Source: an uncultured Bacillota bacterium (GTDB lineage: Bacteria > Bacillota > Clostridia > Christensenellales > QAND01). Taken from it: a stretch of 28,447 bases of DNA. A program made the position numbers and the translations under genes. The notes beneath the pieces are model-generated. The model worked only from the letters and a program-made list of their open reading frames with translations, was not told the DNA's origin and searched no databases. Positions 13,635 through 21,950 of this stretch are shown here, piece after piece. The number at the start of each line of letters is the position of its first letter. Position 1 is the first letter of the stretch. The stretch spans positions 1 to 28,447 of the forward strand of contig CAJLPK010000013.1 in NCBI GenBank assembly GCA_905208455.1. Direction: 5' to 3'.

Positions 13635-14663
13635 TTGATAAAGCTAATGATTGATGCTATGGGGGGAGACAATGCACCCCAGGCCATCGTGGAGGGCTGC
13701 GCGGCGGCCCTTAGAGATATGAAGGATCTGCATCTGACGCTGTATGGGCGAAAAGAGGAGATCGAAGACATCCTAAATGGGATGGAATATGATAAGGACC
13801 GGCTGGATGTCGTAGACGCCAGAGAGGTCATTGACAACAACGAGGCGCCCGTGATGGCGGTGCGCAGGAAAAAGGACAGCAGCGTGGTCAAGGCCCTGCG
13901 TGCTTTGGCGGACGGCCAGGGCGACGGCTTTGTCAGTGCGGGCAGCACAGGCGCTGTGCTGGCGGGTGCTACGCTGATAGTAAAACGCATTCCCGGCATA
14001 CTGAGGCCGGCACTGGCACCGGTGCTGCCCACCAAGGCAGGCAAGGGGATGCTTTTGATCGACTGCGGGGCCAATGTGGACTGCAAGCCGCAGTATTTGG
14101 CGCAGTTCGGCGTGATGGGCTCGGTATATATGGAAAAGGTCATGGGAACAAAAGCGCCGAAGGTAGCGCTGATCAACAACGGCGCAGAGGAGCACAAGGG
14201 CAATGACCTGACACAGAAGGCGCATCAGATGCTCAAGAGGATGCCGATTGATTTTACCGGCAATGTGGAAGCGCGTGACCTGGTATCTGGGGAAACGGAT
14301 GTAGCGGTTGCGGACGGGTTTGTGGGCAATGTGGTGCTGAAATTCATGGAGGGATTTGCCTCTGCGCTGATGAGTATGTTAAAAACAGAGATGACCTCTT
14401 CGTTCCGCTCCAAGATGGGGGCGGCGCTGATGATGCCGTCTTTGAAAAATTTTAAGAAAAAGATGGATTACACCGAATACGGCGGCGCGCCGCTGCTGGG
14501 CGTAAACAAGGCCATTGTAAAAGCGCATGGAAGCTCGAACAGCAAAGCGTTTTACCATGCCATTCGCCAATGCAGGCAGATGTGCACGGGCAATGTCGTA
14601 GGCATCATCCGGGAAGAGATCCAGGCACTGCCGGAGGGCAGCTTGGAAATTGCGGATGTGTGA
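13635..14663 (+). CDS. plsX: Phosphate acyltransferase PlsX
   Basis: Peripheral membrane enzyme that makes acyl-phosphate from acyl-ACP for PlsY in phospholipid synthesis. The 342-residue protein has the family N-terminus IDAMGGDNAPQAIVEG, a central FVSAGSTGAVLAG motif near residue 95, LIDCGANVDCKP near residue 140, LINNGAEEHKGND and the C-terminal DGFVGNVVLKFMEG. I chose TTG 13635 because the ribosome site spacing fits and it gives the few residues usually present before DAMGGD; ATG 13647 is the alternative. It is followed by acpP after 19 bases. Unlike Bacillus, there is no fapR before it and no fabD or fabG between plsX and acpP. Confidence 0.96.
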   Translation: MIKLMIDAMGGDNAPQAIVEGCAAALRDMKDLHLTLYGRKEEIEDILNGMEYDKDRLDVVDAREVIDNNEAPVMAVRRKKDSSVVKALRALADGQGDGFVSAGSTGAVLAGATLIVKRIPGILRPALAPVLPTKAGKGMLLIDCGANVDCKPQYLAQFGVMGSVYMEKVMGTKAPKVALINNGAEEHKGNDLTQKAHQMLKRMPIDFTGNVEARDLVSGETDVAVADGFVGNVVLKFMEGFASALMSMLKTEMTSSFRSKMGAALMMPSLKNFKKKMDYTEYGGAPLLGVNKAIVKAHGSSNSKAFYHAIRQCRQMCTGNVVGIIREEIQALPEGSLEIADV

Positions 14664-14682
14664 TCCAAAGGAGGGTATACTT

Positions 14683-14907
14683 ATGTTTGAACAGGTACAA
14701 AAGGTAATTGCAGAACAGCTGAACATCGACCCGGCTAAGGTGACGCCGGAGAGCAAGCTGGTGGAGGACCTGGAAGCAGATTCGTTGGACGTGGTGGAGC
14801 TTGTGACCGAGCTTGAGATGTCTTATCAGATCGAGATTCCGGACGAGGCGATGACCACGCTGGTAACAGTACAGGATGTGGTTAACTACATTGAAGCAAA
14901 CAAATAA
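14683..14907 (+). CDS. acpP: Acyl carrier protein
   Basis: Carries acyl chains on 4'-phosphopantetheine during fatty acid and phospholipid synthesis. The 74-residue acidic protein has the attachment site Ser34 in EADSLDVVELV and the typical four-helix ACP pattern, starting MFEQVQKVIAEQL. The AAAGGAGG ribosome site is strong, in line with the usual high expression. It lies directly after plsX, which consumes acyl-ACP, and CoaD in the same window makes the precursor of the prosthetic group donor. The 3' end may overlap the rnc start by 32 bases if the upstream ATG of rnc is used. Confidence 0.96.
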   Translation: MFEQVQKVIAEQLNIDPAKVTPESKLVEDLEADSLDVVELVTELEMSYQIEIPDEAMTTLVTVQDVVNYIEANK

Positions 14908-15628
14908 TCAAAAGGAAACATACCAAGGGGTCCTGCCGAAGCGGCAGGAACGGCTTTCCGCCTTTGAAGCGGCAATGGGGTATCATTTTCAGGACGAGGC
15001 GCTTTTGCGCCTTGCGCTGACCCATTGCAGCTTCAACGGCAACGTAGGCCGCAACAACCAGCGCCTGGAGTTTTTAGGAGACGCAGTGCTGGAATTTGTC
15101 ATCAGTGAAAAGCTGTATAAGCAGAGCCATACAGAGGAAGGACAGATGACGAGGATGCGTGCCAATGTCGTCTGCGAGGCTTCGCTGGCAGAGGCGGCCA
15201 AGCGGCTGTCCCTTGGCGCGCTTTTGCAGCTGGGCAAAGGCGAGGAAGGCTCCGGCGGACGGGAAAAAGCATCCATTTTGGCGGATACGATGGAATCCAT
15301 CATGGGTGCGATTTACCTGGACGGCGGTATGGAGCCGGCCAGGCGGTTCATCCTGCAATGCCTGGGCCATAAGACGGAAACGGCGATGGAGCATGGCGGC
15401 GGTGCGGATTATAAGACGCAGCTGCAGCATATTTGCAGCGTGAGGTTTGCCGATGTGCCTAAGTATGAGCTTGTCAGCCAAAAAGGGCCTGCCCACGAAC
15501 GAGTTTTTGTGGTACAGGCTATGGTACATGGCAAAGAATACGGTACAGGCCAGGGGAAGAGCAAAAAGGAAGCGGAGCAAAATGCAGCCAAGGCTGCGCT
15601 GGATCGTCTGAAAGTCGACCAACAATAA
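14876..15628 (+). CDS. rnc: Ribonuclease III
   Basis: Double-strand-specific endoribonuclease for rRNA and mRNA processing. It has an N-terminal RNase III domain with the signature NQRLEFLGDAVLEFVIS near residues 61-77, the second acidic cluster in ADTMESIMGAIYLDGG near residue 138, and a C-terminal dsRNA-binding domain with YKTQLQHI and GKSKKEAEQNAAKAAL at the end. The start is uncertain. ATG 14876 overlaps acpP by 32 bases and gives 250 residues; TTG 14891 would give 245, and neither has a textbook ribosome site. The core begins at GYHFQDEALLRLALTH. It is followed by smc in the order seen across Firmicutes. Confidence 0.94.
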   Translation: MWLTTLKQTNNQKETYQGVLPKRQERLSAFEAAMGYHFQDEALLRLALTHCSFNGNVGRNNQRLEFLGDAVLEFVISEKLYKQSHTEEGQMTRMRANVVCEASLAEAAKRLSLGALLQLGKGEEGSGGREKASILADTMESIMGAIYLDGGMEPARRFILQCLGHKTETAMEHGGGADYKTQLQHICSVRFADVPKYELVSQKGPAHERVFVVQAMVHGKEYGTGQGKSKKEAEQNAAKAALDRLKVDQQ

Positions 15629-15650
15629 AGCAGGAGAAGGGGTGCTGTGT

Positions 15651-18600
15651 GTGCGGTTAAAACAAATCGACCTATTCGGGTTTAAGTCGTTTGCGGACAA
15701 GGTGAGCCTTGTGCCGGCAGACGGCGTAACCGCCATCGTAGGCCCCAATGGAAGCGGAAAAAGCAATATTGCCGATGCGGTGCGCTGGGTATTGGGAGAA
15801 CAGAGCGCCCGTGCGCTGCGCGGCACAAAGATGGAAGACGTCATTTTCAATGGTTCTGAAAAGCGGCGTCCTTTGTCTTATTGTGAGGTTTCGCTGACAT
15901 TTGACAATGAAGACCATTTTTTAGAGATCCCACATACCGAGGTATGCGTATCCCGGCGCTATAACCGCAATGGCGACAGCGAGTATCTGATCAATCATTC
16001 CCCTTGCAGGATGAGGGATATTGTTTCTCTTTTTTATGATACGGGCGTAGGCAGAGAAGGATACAGCATCATCGGACAGGGAAAGATCGAAGAGATCTTA
16101 TCCAATAAGGGCGAAGAGCGGCGCGCGGCGCTGGAGGAAGCGGCCGGCGTGATGAAATATAAGATGCGCAGAGAGGAAGCCCAGCGCAAGCTAAACAATG
16201 TAAATCAGGATATGCTGCGTGTGGAGGATATCATCCATGAGATCGAAAGCAACCTGGAACCGTTGGCCCAGCAGAGCGAACAAGCAAGGGCCTTTTTGGC
16301 GTTGCGCGAGGAGCTAAAGACGCTGGAAATCAATCTGTTTGTAGAGCAATATGAGCGCAACCGTGACCGGGTCGCCCAGATTTCTGAGGAAGCGGAAGCC
16401 CTGCAGAAGGAGGAAGGACAAGCCGAAAGGCGGGACCAGGCTGTACGGGACCAGGCGGCGCTTTTACAGGATAAGCTGTCATTGACAGAGCAGCTGCTGA
16501 ATAAGGCGCAGGAAAAGGCCAGGGACCAGGCGGCGCTGGAACAGCGCGCGCAGGGAGAAATGAATTTATTATCCCAGAAGATGGCGCATTTACAGGAAGA
16601 AAAGATACGTCTGGAAAGGGAAAGGGACGAAATTTTAGAGCGAAAGACGGAGGTGCGCCGCCAGCTGGAGACGCTGGAGGAAAAACCGGAGGAAAGCCTG
16701 GCGCTGCTAAAGGAACAGGCCGCACGCTTGGAGCAGCAGGCCGATTTGGCGGCACAAAGGGCCGAGCAGCTGGAAAATGAGCTGGATGCGCTCAAACAGA
16801 AGCTGATGGACGCGATGGACACGGCGGGGGAGAGAAAGGCCCGCATTGCCAGAATGGAAGCCATTCGACAGCAGGCTTTGCAGCGCAGCAAGGAACTGGA
16901 AATAAGGGAACAAGAGGCGGCCAAGGAATTGGCGCAGCTAGAGCAGGAGCAGGCGCAGGCCGCCGAGGAAAAGGTCGGGCTTGAGGAAGCCTTGGCGCTT
17001 GCAAGGGAGAGCGCAGAAGCGCAGCAGGCGGAGATGCACAGGAAAAATGGAGAGGTACAGACGCTGGGGCAGTCGGTGCAGCGCATGGTATCGGACTATC
17101 GGCAGGCGCTGCATACGCTCAAGACGCAAGAGGAATTAAAACGGGATTTTGAGGGATATATGCAGTCGGTGCGCCGGCTTTTACAGGATCTGGCACGGGG
17201 CAGCGCGGATGACAGCGGGGTATCAGGTGCAGTGGGCACTCTGATACAGGTACCACTGGATTATGAAAAAGCAATCGATCAGGCACTGGGAGCAGGGCTG
17301 CAGAATGTGGTGGTAGAAAATGAGCAGGTTGCCAAAAAGCTTATCGCCTATCTGCGGCAAAAAGAGTATGGCAGGGTCACTTTCCTGCCGATTGCAGCAC
17401 TGCGGCCGCGTACGTTTTCTGCGGCGGAAAAGCAGAGATTGAGCGGGAGCGGTGTATGCGGCTGTGCAGTGGATCTTGTGCATTTCCCGGAACATGTACG
17501 CCCTGCGATGGAATATCTGCTGGGCCGCACGCTCATTGTGGAGGACATGGATGCGGCCATTGAAGTTTGCAGGCGCAACTCATTTTCATTTCGCTGTGTA
17601 ACGCTGCAGGGGGATATGATGCAGTCCGGCGGTGCGATGACCGGAGGCAGCGTGAGGGAGAGAGGGCTGATTTCCAGAGACAGGCTCATCGAACAAGCCA
17701 AGGAAAGGGTGAACGAAGCCAAGCGGCAGGCACAGGCATTGCAGGCACAATACCAGCAGGAAGCGCAGGCATACGAAGCACTGCGCGGCGTTGTAGAGGC
17801 ACAGCAGAAGCGGGTATATGCACTGGAGGCAGAATTTGCAGCGGCAGAACAAAAGCTGGACGCTACAAGGTTTGTGCATCAGGGCGCAAAAGAGCGGTCA
17901 GCGCAGCTGGAAACGGAAAAGAACCGCATCCAAGAGGCGCTCGCTATGACGGAAAAGGAGATTCAAGCCGGGCAGGCTGCTGAAAAGGTGGATGAAGAGG
18001 CGCTGCGTGCCGAAATACAGCGCTTGACGGATCTGCTTGCACAGGCAAGGACGGAACGAGAGGATACGGCTGCCAGGTATCAGGAGAGCCAGCTGTCCTT
18101 AGCTTCGCAAACAACGGAGCAGGCTGCGATGCAGGCCAACAGAGAGCGCTTGATGCGGGAAGAGGAGCGCCTGCACACACAGCAGGCGCGTGTGGAAAAG
18201 GGACTTTTGCACAACGATGAGGAGCAGCGGGAAACGCAGGCGCAGCAAGCGCAGCAGAAAAAGGCGCAGCAGGAGATACAGCATACAGCCGAAGAGAACA
18301 GCAGTGCGCTGTCCCAGTTAGAAGCACAGCGGGCGCTGCTTTGGGAAGAACAGAAGGAATATCAAGCAGAGCGGGAGCAGCTGGCGATTCGCATAACGGC
18401 GCTGAAGGAGCGGCAATATAAGGCAGTGGCGCAGGCGGAAAGGCTGGAAGCGGAGTTTGAAAGTATGCAGACCCGCATGTGGAATGAATACGAACTGACC
18501 TATGCAATGGCAAAGCAGCAGAGCGAGCCGGTACAGATGCAAAAGGCAACGCAGCGGGTCAACCGCCTGCATGCAGAATTGCGGCAGATGACGTATGTGA

Positions 18601-19190
18601 ACCCCGGGGCGATTGAAGAATACCAGCGCGTATCGGAAAGGCATGATTTCTTGACGGCCCAGCGGGCGGATCTGGAAAAGGCACGCGAGGATCTGGAGCG
18701 AATGATTGAAGAGCTGACAGACCAGATGCAAAAGCAGTTTATTGACAGCTTTGAAAAGATCAATGATAATTTCCGCCGAATCTTTCCGCTGCTGTTCGGC
18801 GGCGGGCAGGCACAGTTGATTTTGCAGGATAAGGAGAATGCTTTGGCCTGCGATATAGACATTATGGCGCAGCCGCCGGGGAAAAAGCCGCGGTATATCA
18901 CGTTGCTTTCGGGCGGAGAGCGTGCGTTGACAGCCATTGCGCTGTTGTTTGCGATGCTGGAAATGCGCGCGACGCCGTTTTGCATTTTGGATGAGATTGA
19001 AGCGGCCCTGGACGAGGAAAACCTTGTATTGTTTGCAAACTTTATGAAAACCTATGCGTCCAAGACGCAGTTTTTGGTCATTACGCACAGGCGGCCCAGC
19101 ATGGAAGCCGCCACGGCGCTGTATGGCATAGCGATGGAGGAAAAGGGCGTTTCCAAGGTTGTAAGCGTAAAATTTGAGGAGGCGGGATAA
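15651..19190 (+). CDS. smc: Chromosome segregation ATPase Smc
   Basis: Structural-maintenance-of-chromosomes protein that, with ScpA and ScpB, extrudes and aligns DNA around the origin. About 1179 residues. The N-terminal head has RLKQIDLFGFKSFAD and Walker A GPNGSGKSN near residues 31-39. Long coiled coils (about 170-500 and 680-1000) are rich in Glu, Gln, Lys and Ala. The hinge lies around residues 520-670 and includes GDMMQSGGAMTGGS. The C-terminal head has the signature LLSGGERALTAIALLF near 1086 and Walker B FCILDEIEAALDEEN near 1112. It starts with GTG 15651, 8 bases after AAGGGG; GTG 15642, three codons upstream, is an alternative. Its stop is 4 bases before the ftsY ATG. Confidence 0.97.
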   Translation: MRLKQIDLFGFKSFADKVSLVPADGVTAIVGPNGSGKSNIADAVRWVLGEQSARALRGTKMEDVIFNGSEKRRPLSYCEVSLTFDNEDHFLEIPHTEVCVSRRYNRNGDSEYLINHSPCRMRDIVSLFYDTGVGREGYSIIGQGKIEEILSNKGEERRAALEEAAGVMKYKMRREEAQRKLNNVNQDMLRVEDIIHEIESNLEPLAQQSEQARAFLALREELKTLEINLFVEQYERNRDRVAQISEEAEALQKEEGQAERRDQAVRDQAALLQDKLSLTEQLLNKAQEKARDQAALEQRAQGEMNLLSQKMAHLQEEKIRLERERDEILERKTEVRRQLETLEEKPEESLALLKEQAARLEQQADLAAQRAEQLENELDALKQKLMDAMDTAGERKARIARMEAIRQQALQRSKELEIREQEAAKELAQLEQEQAQAAEEKVGLEEALALARESAEAQQAEMHRKNGEVQTLGQSVQRMVSDYRQALHTLKTQEELKRDFEGYMQSVRRLLQDLARGSADDSGVSGAVGTLIQVPLDYEKAIDQALGAGLQNVVVENEQVAKKLIAYLRQKEYGRVTFLPIAALRPRTFSAAEKQRLSGSGVCGCAVDLVHFPEHVRPAMEYLLGRTLIVEDMDAAIEVCRRNSFSFRCVTLQGDMMQSGGAMTGGSVRERGLISRDRLIEQAKERVNEAKRQAQALQAQYQQEAQAYEALRGVVEAQQKRVYALEAEFAAAEQKLDATRFVHQGAKERSAQLETEKNRIQEALAMTEKEIQAGQAAEKVDEEALRAEIQRLTDLLAQARTEREDTAARYQESQLSLASQTTEQAAMQANRERLMREEERLHTQQARVEKGLLHNDEEQRETQAQQAQQKKAQQEIQHTAEENSSALSQLEAQRALLWEEQKEYQAEREQLAIRITALKERQYKAVAQAERLEAEFESMQTRMWNEYELTYAMAKQQSEPVQMQKATQRVNRLHAELRQMTYVNPGAIEEYQRVSERHDFLTAQRADLEKAREDLERMIEELTDQMQKQFIDSFEKINDNFRRIFPLLFGGGQAQLILQDKENALACDIDIMAQPPGKKPRYITLLSGGERALTAIALLFAMLEMRATPFCILDEIEAALDEENLVLFANFMKTYASKTQFLVITHRRPSMEAATALYGIAMEEKGVSKVVSVKFEEAG

Positions 19191-19194
19191 GACA

Positions 19195-20076
19195 ATGTCG
19201 CTGTTTGGATTGAAAAAAACGAGGGAAGGCTTATGGGGCCGTGTAGCGTCGCTGTTTGGCCGGAAGCTGGACGAGGAGTTTTATGAAGAACTCGAGGAGG
19301 CTTTGATTTTAGCGGATGTAGGCGTAGAGACCTCTGTGGAGCTTGTGGACCGGCTGAGGGATACGGTAAAGGAGCGGAAGATCAGCGATACCGGACAGGC
19401 AAAGCAGGCGATGATCGATTTGCTGGCGGAGATGATGGAAAAAGGAACGCCGGAATATGAATACCCGCTGCTGATTTTGGTGGTGGGCGTCAACGGCGTG
19501 GGAAAAACGACAGCAATCGGGCGGTTGGCAAACCAATTTCAAAAACAGGGGAAAAAGGTGTTGCTGGCGGCAGGAGATACGTTTCGTGCTGCGGCCGCTG
19601 AGCAGCTGGCGTTATGGGCGGAGCGGACGCAGAGCCAATTTGTGCGCGGCGCTGCAGGCGGAGACCCGGCCGCGGTGGTGTTCGATGCGATTTCGGCAGC
19701 CAAGGCGCGGCACTGTGATGTGGTGCTGTGCGATACGGCGGGAAGGCTGCATAATAGGAAAAACCTGATGGATGAGCTGGGCAAGGTGCGCAAAGTCATT
19801 GCACGTGAGTTTGAAGGATGCGTCAAGACCGTGCTGGTGCTGGATGCTACGACCGGATTAAACGGCATGGAGCAAGCCAAAGCATTCTCTGAAATGGCGC
19901 AGGTAGACGGAATTGCACTGACCAAGCTGGATGGCTCAGCCAAGGGCGGGGTAGCGGTCGCTATTACGCACCAGTATGGGCTGCCTGTGTGGTATTGCGG
20001 GACAGGCGAGACAAAAGAGGACTGGGAGCCATTTGAGGCCAAGGCCTTTGCCAAAGCGCTGTTTGGTGAGGAATAA
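19195..20076 (+). CDS. ftsY: Signal recognition particle receptor FtsY
   Basis: SRP receptor GTPase that docks Ffh-ribosome complexes at the membrane translocon. The 293-residue protein has only the N and G domains; the long acidic A domain of enterobacterial FtsY is absent, as usual in Firmicutes, leaving a short amphipathic N-terminus (MSLFGLKKTREGL). G1 is GVNGVGKTT near residue 99. DTFRAAAAEQL and DTAGRLHNRKNLMDEL follow, then G4 TKLDGSAKGG near residue 243. The ATG at 19195 is 12 bases after AGGAGG, a rather long gap. It follows smc by 4 bases and is ended by a terminator, so it is transcribed apart from its partner genes ylxM and ffh. Confidence 0.97.
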   Translation: MSLFGLKKTREGLWGRVASLFGRKLDEEFYEELEEALILADVGVETSVELVDRLRDTVKERKISDTGQAKQAMIDLLAEMMEKGTPEYEYPLLILVVGVNGVGKTTAIGRLANQFQKQGKKVLLAAGDTFRAAAAEQLALWAERTQSQFVRGAAGGDPAAVVFDAISAAKARHCDVVLCDTAGRLHNRKNLMDELGKVRKVIAREFEGCVKTVLVLDATTGLNGMEQAKAFSEMAQVDGIALTKLDGSAKGGVAVAITHQYGLPVWYCGTGETKEDWEPFEAKAFAKALFGEE

Positions 20077-20080
20077 GCAT

Positions 20081-20110
20081 AAAAAAGGACGGCGGCCCCG
20101 TCTTTTTTTA
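20081..20110 (+). terminator. Rho-independent terminator after ftsY
   Basis: Stem GACGG (20088-20092) with CCGTC (20098-20102), 5-base loop, flanked by a run of A on the left and seven T on the right (20103-20109). Confidence 0.75.
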
Positions 20111-20140
20111 TGGGAGACAAAGCAGAATTTTTTGGGAAGC

Positions 20141-20162
20141 TGTAAAGGGTTTCCCCTTGACA
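20141..20162 (+). repeat. Operator-like palindrome, copy 1 (overlaps -35 of ylxM promoter)
   Basis: TGTAAAGG-N6-CCTTGACA, an inverted repeat with a single mismatch per arm pair. Its right arm contains the -35 hexamer TTGACA. It matches copy 2 at 18 of 22 positions. Confidence 0.7.
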
Positions 20163-20185
20163 GATGAGAAAAGATTGGATATAAT
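20157..20185 (+). promoter_or_regulatory. Consensus sigma-A promoter for ylxM-ffh
   Basis: TTGACA at 20157-20162, 17-base spacer, TATAAT at 20180-20185: perfect hexamers and ideal spacing. The predicted transcript start is near 20192, with a leader of about 37 bases. It is flanked on both sides by copies of the same palindrome. Confidence 0.9.
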
Positions 20186-20194
20186 GACCCAGAT

Positions 20195-20216
20195 TGTAAA
20201 GGGATTATCCTTTACA
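20195..20216 (+). repeat. Operator-like palindrome, copy 2 (start of ylxM leader)
   Basis: TGTAAAGG-N6-CCTTTACA, a perfect 8-bp inverted repeat. It begins about 3 bases after the predicted transcript start and ends directly before the ribosome site (20217-20226). In RNA it could also form an 8-bp hairpin with a 6-base loop. Confidence 0.75.
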
Positions 20217-20228
20217 GGAAGAGGAACC

Positions 20229-20561
20229 ATGGAAAAAAAGGCTTGGATGACACTGCTGTTGGATTTTTACGGCCCGATGCTGACAGAGCGCCAGAGGAGG
20301 GCGATTGAGCTTTCCTGCGGAGAGGATTATTCGCTGGCAGAGATTGCAGAGAGCCAGGGAATCAGCCGCCAGGGTGTACGCGATACGCTGATGCGGGCGG
20401 AAAAGGCATTGCAGGATCTGGAAGATAAGCTGCATTTGGCATCTAGGACACTGTTGCTGCGGGATGGCCTGCAGGCGGTTTGCCGGCAGCTGAAGGCCAA
20501 AGGTATGGAAGAACAGGCACAGCAGATAGAGAGATTATGGCGCGCATGGGAAGGTGAATGA
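20229..20561 (+). CDS. ylxM: YlxM family helix-turn-helix protein, SRP-associated
   Basis: Small protein of 110 residues encoded with ffh throughout Firmicutes. It consists of a helix-turn-helix resembling sigma factor region 4: an MLTERQRRAIELSCGEDYSLAEIA helix, then SQGISRQGVRDTLMRAEKAL (residues about 18-63), followed by a helical tail. Streptococcal work links YlxM to the SRP pathway, where it modulates Ffh-RNA GTPase function; a DNA-binding role has been suggested but not shown. ATG 20229 follows AGGAAGAGGA. A longer frame back to 20157 would use the -35 hexamer as start and is rejected. The stop overlaps the ffh start by one base (TGATG). Its own promoter is flanked by paired palindromes, which makes self-regulation worth testing. 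Confidence 0.92.
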   Translation: MEKKAWMTLLLDFYGPMLTERQRRAIELSCGEDYSLAEIAESQGISRQGVRDTLMRAEKALQDLEDKLHLASRTLLLRDGLQAVCRQLKAKGMEEQAQQIERLWRAWEGE

Positions 20562-21895
20562 TGGCATTTGAATCGTTAGGCGATAAGCTGAAAGGCGTTT
20601 TCAATAAGCTGACGGGCCGCGGTACGCTTTCGGAAAAGGATATCAAGGAGGCCATGCGCCAGGTGCGCTTGGCTTTGCTGGAGGCGGATGTAAACTATAA
20701 GGTTACCAAGGAATTTGTGGCCAAGGTCAGCGAAAAGGCCATGGGTGCAGAGGTGATGAAAAGCCTAACGCCCGGCCAACAGGTCATCAAAATCGTACAG
20801 CAAGAGCTGACGGAGCTGATGGGCGGCCAGCATGCCAAGCTGAAGGTAGCGAGCAAGCTGCCCACAGTGATTGTGCTTTGCGGCCTACAGGGCGCCGGCA
20901 AAACGACCTTTGCAGCCAAGCTGGGCGTGTATTTGAAAAAGCAGGGGAAGAACCCTATGCTGGCAGCATGCGATACCGTGCGCCCGGCTGCGGTAGACCA
21001 GCTAAAAACGCTGGGAGAGCAGACGGGGATCCCGGTACACAGCGGCGGCACGGATCCTGTAAAGATCGTAAAGCAGGCCAAAAAGGCAGCGGAAGACGGC
21101 ATGTATGATACGCTGATCGTCGATACGGCCGGCCGGCTGCACATTGACGAGGAAATGATGCGGCAGATCCAGGGCGTTTGCAGCGCAGTCACGCCGACGG
21201 AGGTGCTGCTGGTGGTAGACGCCATGACCGGACAGGATGCGGTGAACATCGCCAAATCGTTTGATGAGACGGTGCCGCTGACAGGCATTGTGCTCACCAA
21301 GCTGGACGGCGACGCCAGAGGCGGCGCGGCGCTCTCCATGCGTGCAATTACGGGGAAGCCCATTAAGTTTGCCGGAACCGGAGAAAAGATCGAGAACATG
21401 GAGCCGTTTCATCCGGAACGCATGGCTTCGCGCATCTTGGGCATGGGCGACGTGCTGACGCTGATAGAAAAGGCACAGGAGACCTTTGATTTGGAAGAAG
21501 CGGCGAAGATGGAGCAAAAGCTGCGCCGCGCGGAATTTACATTGCAGGACTTTTTAGATCAAATGCAGCAAGTGCAGAAGATGGGAAGCCCGGATGAATT
21601 GGCAGCGATGCTGCCGGGCGTCAACGCCAGGGACATGGGCGACCCGGAGGAAGCAAAACAGCATTTGAAGCGCACAGAAGCGATTATATACAGCATGACG
21701 CCGCAAGAGCGGCGCCGGCCGGAGATCCTGAATGCTTCCCGGCGAAAGCGCATTGCAGCCGGCAGCGGCGTAAAGGTGAGCGACGTGAACCGTATGCTCA
21801 ATGAATTTGAGGGCATACGAAAGCTCATCAAGCAGTTTACCGGCAACAAACGGATGAAAAAGCGTGGGATGAAGGGTATGAAATTTCCGTTTTGA
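20561..21895 (+). CDS. ffh: Signal recognition particle protein Ffh (SRP54)
   Basis: GTPase that binds SRP RNA and hydrophobic signal sequences and delivers ribosomes to FtsY. The 444-residue protein has an N domain starting MAFESLGDKLKGVFNKL, then G1 GLQGAGKTT near residue 108. DTVRPAAVDQL and DTAGRLHIDEEMM lead to G4 TKLDGDARGGAAL, and the methionine-rich M domain from about residue 325 includes the RNA-binding SRRKRIAAGSGVKVSDVN. I chose ATG 20561 because of its better spacing from AAGG; an ATG one codon upstream (20558) is also possible. The start is coupled to the ylxM stop. Confidence 0.97.
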   Translation: MAFESLGDKLKGVFNKLTGRGTLSEKDIKEAMRQVRLALLEADVNYKVTKEFVAKVSEKAMGAEVMKSLTPGQQVIKIVQQELTELMGGQHAKLKVASKLPTVIVLCGLQGAGKTTFAAKLGVYLKKQGKNPMLAACDTVRPAAVDQLKTLGEQTGIPVHSGGTDPVKIVKQAKKAAEDGMYDTLIVDTAGRLHIDEEMMRQIQGVCSAVTPTEVLLVVDAMTGQDAVNIAKSFDETVPLTGIVLTKLDGDARGGAALSMRAITGKPIKFAGTGEKIENMEPFHPERMASRILGMGDVLTLIEKAQETFDLEEAAKMEQKLRRAEFTLQDFLDQMQQVQKMGSPDELAAMLPGVNARDMGDPEEAKQHLKRTEAIIYSMTPQERRRPEILNASRRKRIAAGSGVKVSDVNRMLNEFEGIRKLIKQFTGNKRMKKRGMKGMKFPF

Positions 21896-21920
21896 CCTAA
21901 GCTTTTCACAATATTATCAA
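21892..21920 (+). promoter_or_regulatory. Possible promoter for rpsP operon
   Basis: TTGACC at 21892-21897 (overlapping the ffh stop), 17-base spacer, TATCAA at 21915-21920. The -10 is poor, so read-through from the ylxM promoter may contribute. Confidence 0.35.
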
Positions 21921-21950
21921 TGAACCCAAAACCAAGGAGGAAACAAACAG

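Noticed and set aside
12896..14203. Long minus-strand open frame opposite yceD, rpmF and plsX (435 codons)
   Set aside because: It is fully antisense to three well-recognised conserved genes, has low-complexity Ser/Ala-rich translation and no family signature.
16205..17086. Minus-strand open frame opposite the smc coiled coil
   Set aside because: Translation is Ser/Cys/Ala-rich, the mirror of Glu/Gln/Lys/Ala coiled-coil codons; a typical shadow frame.
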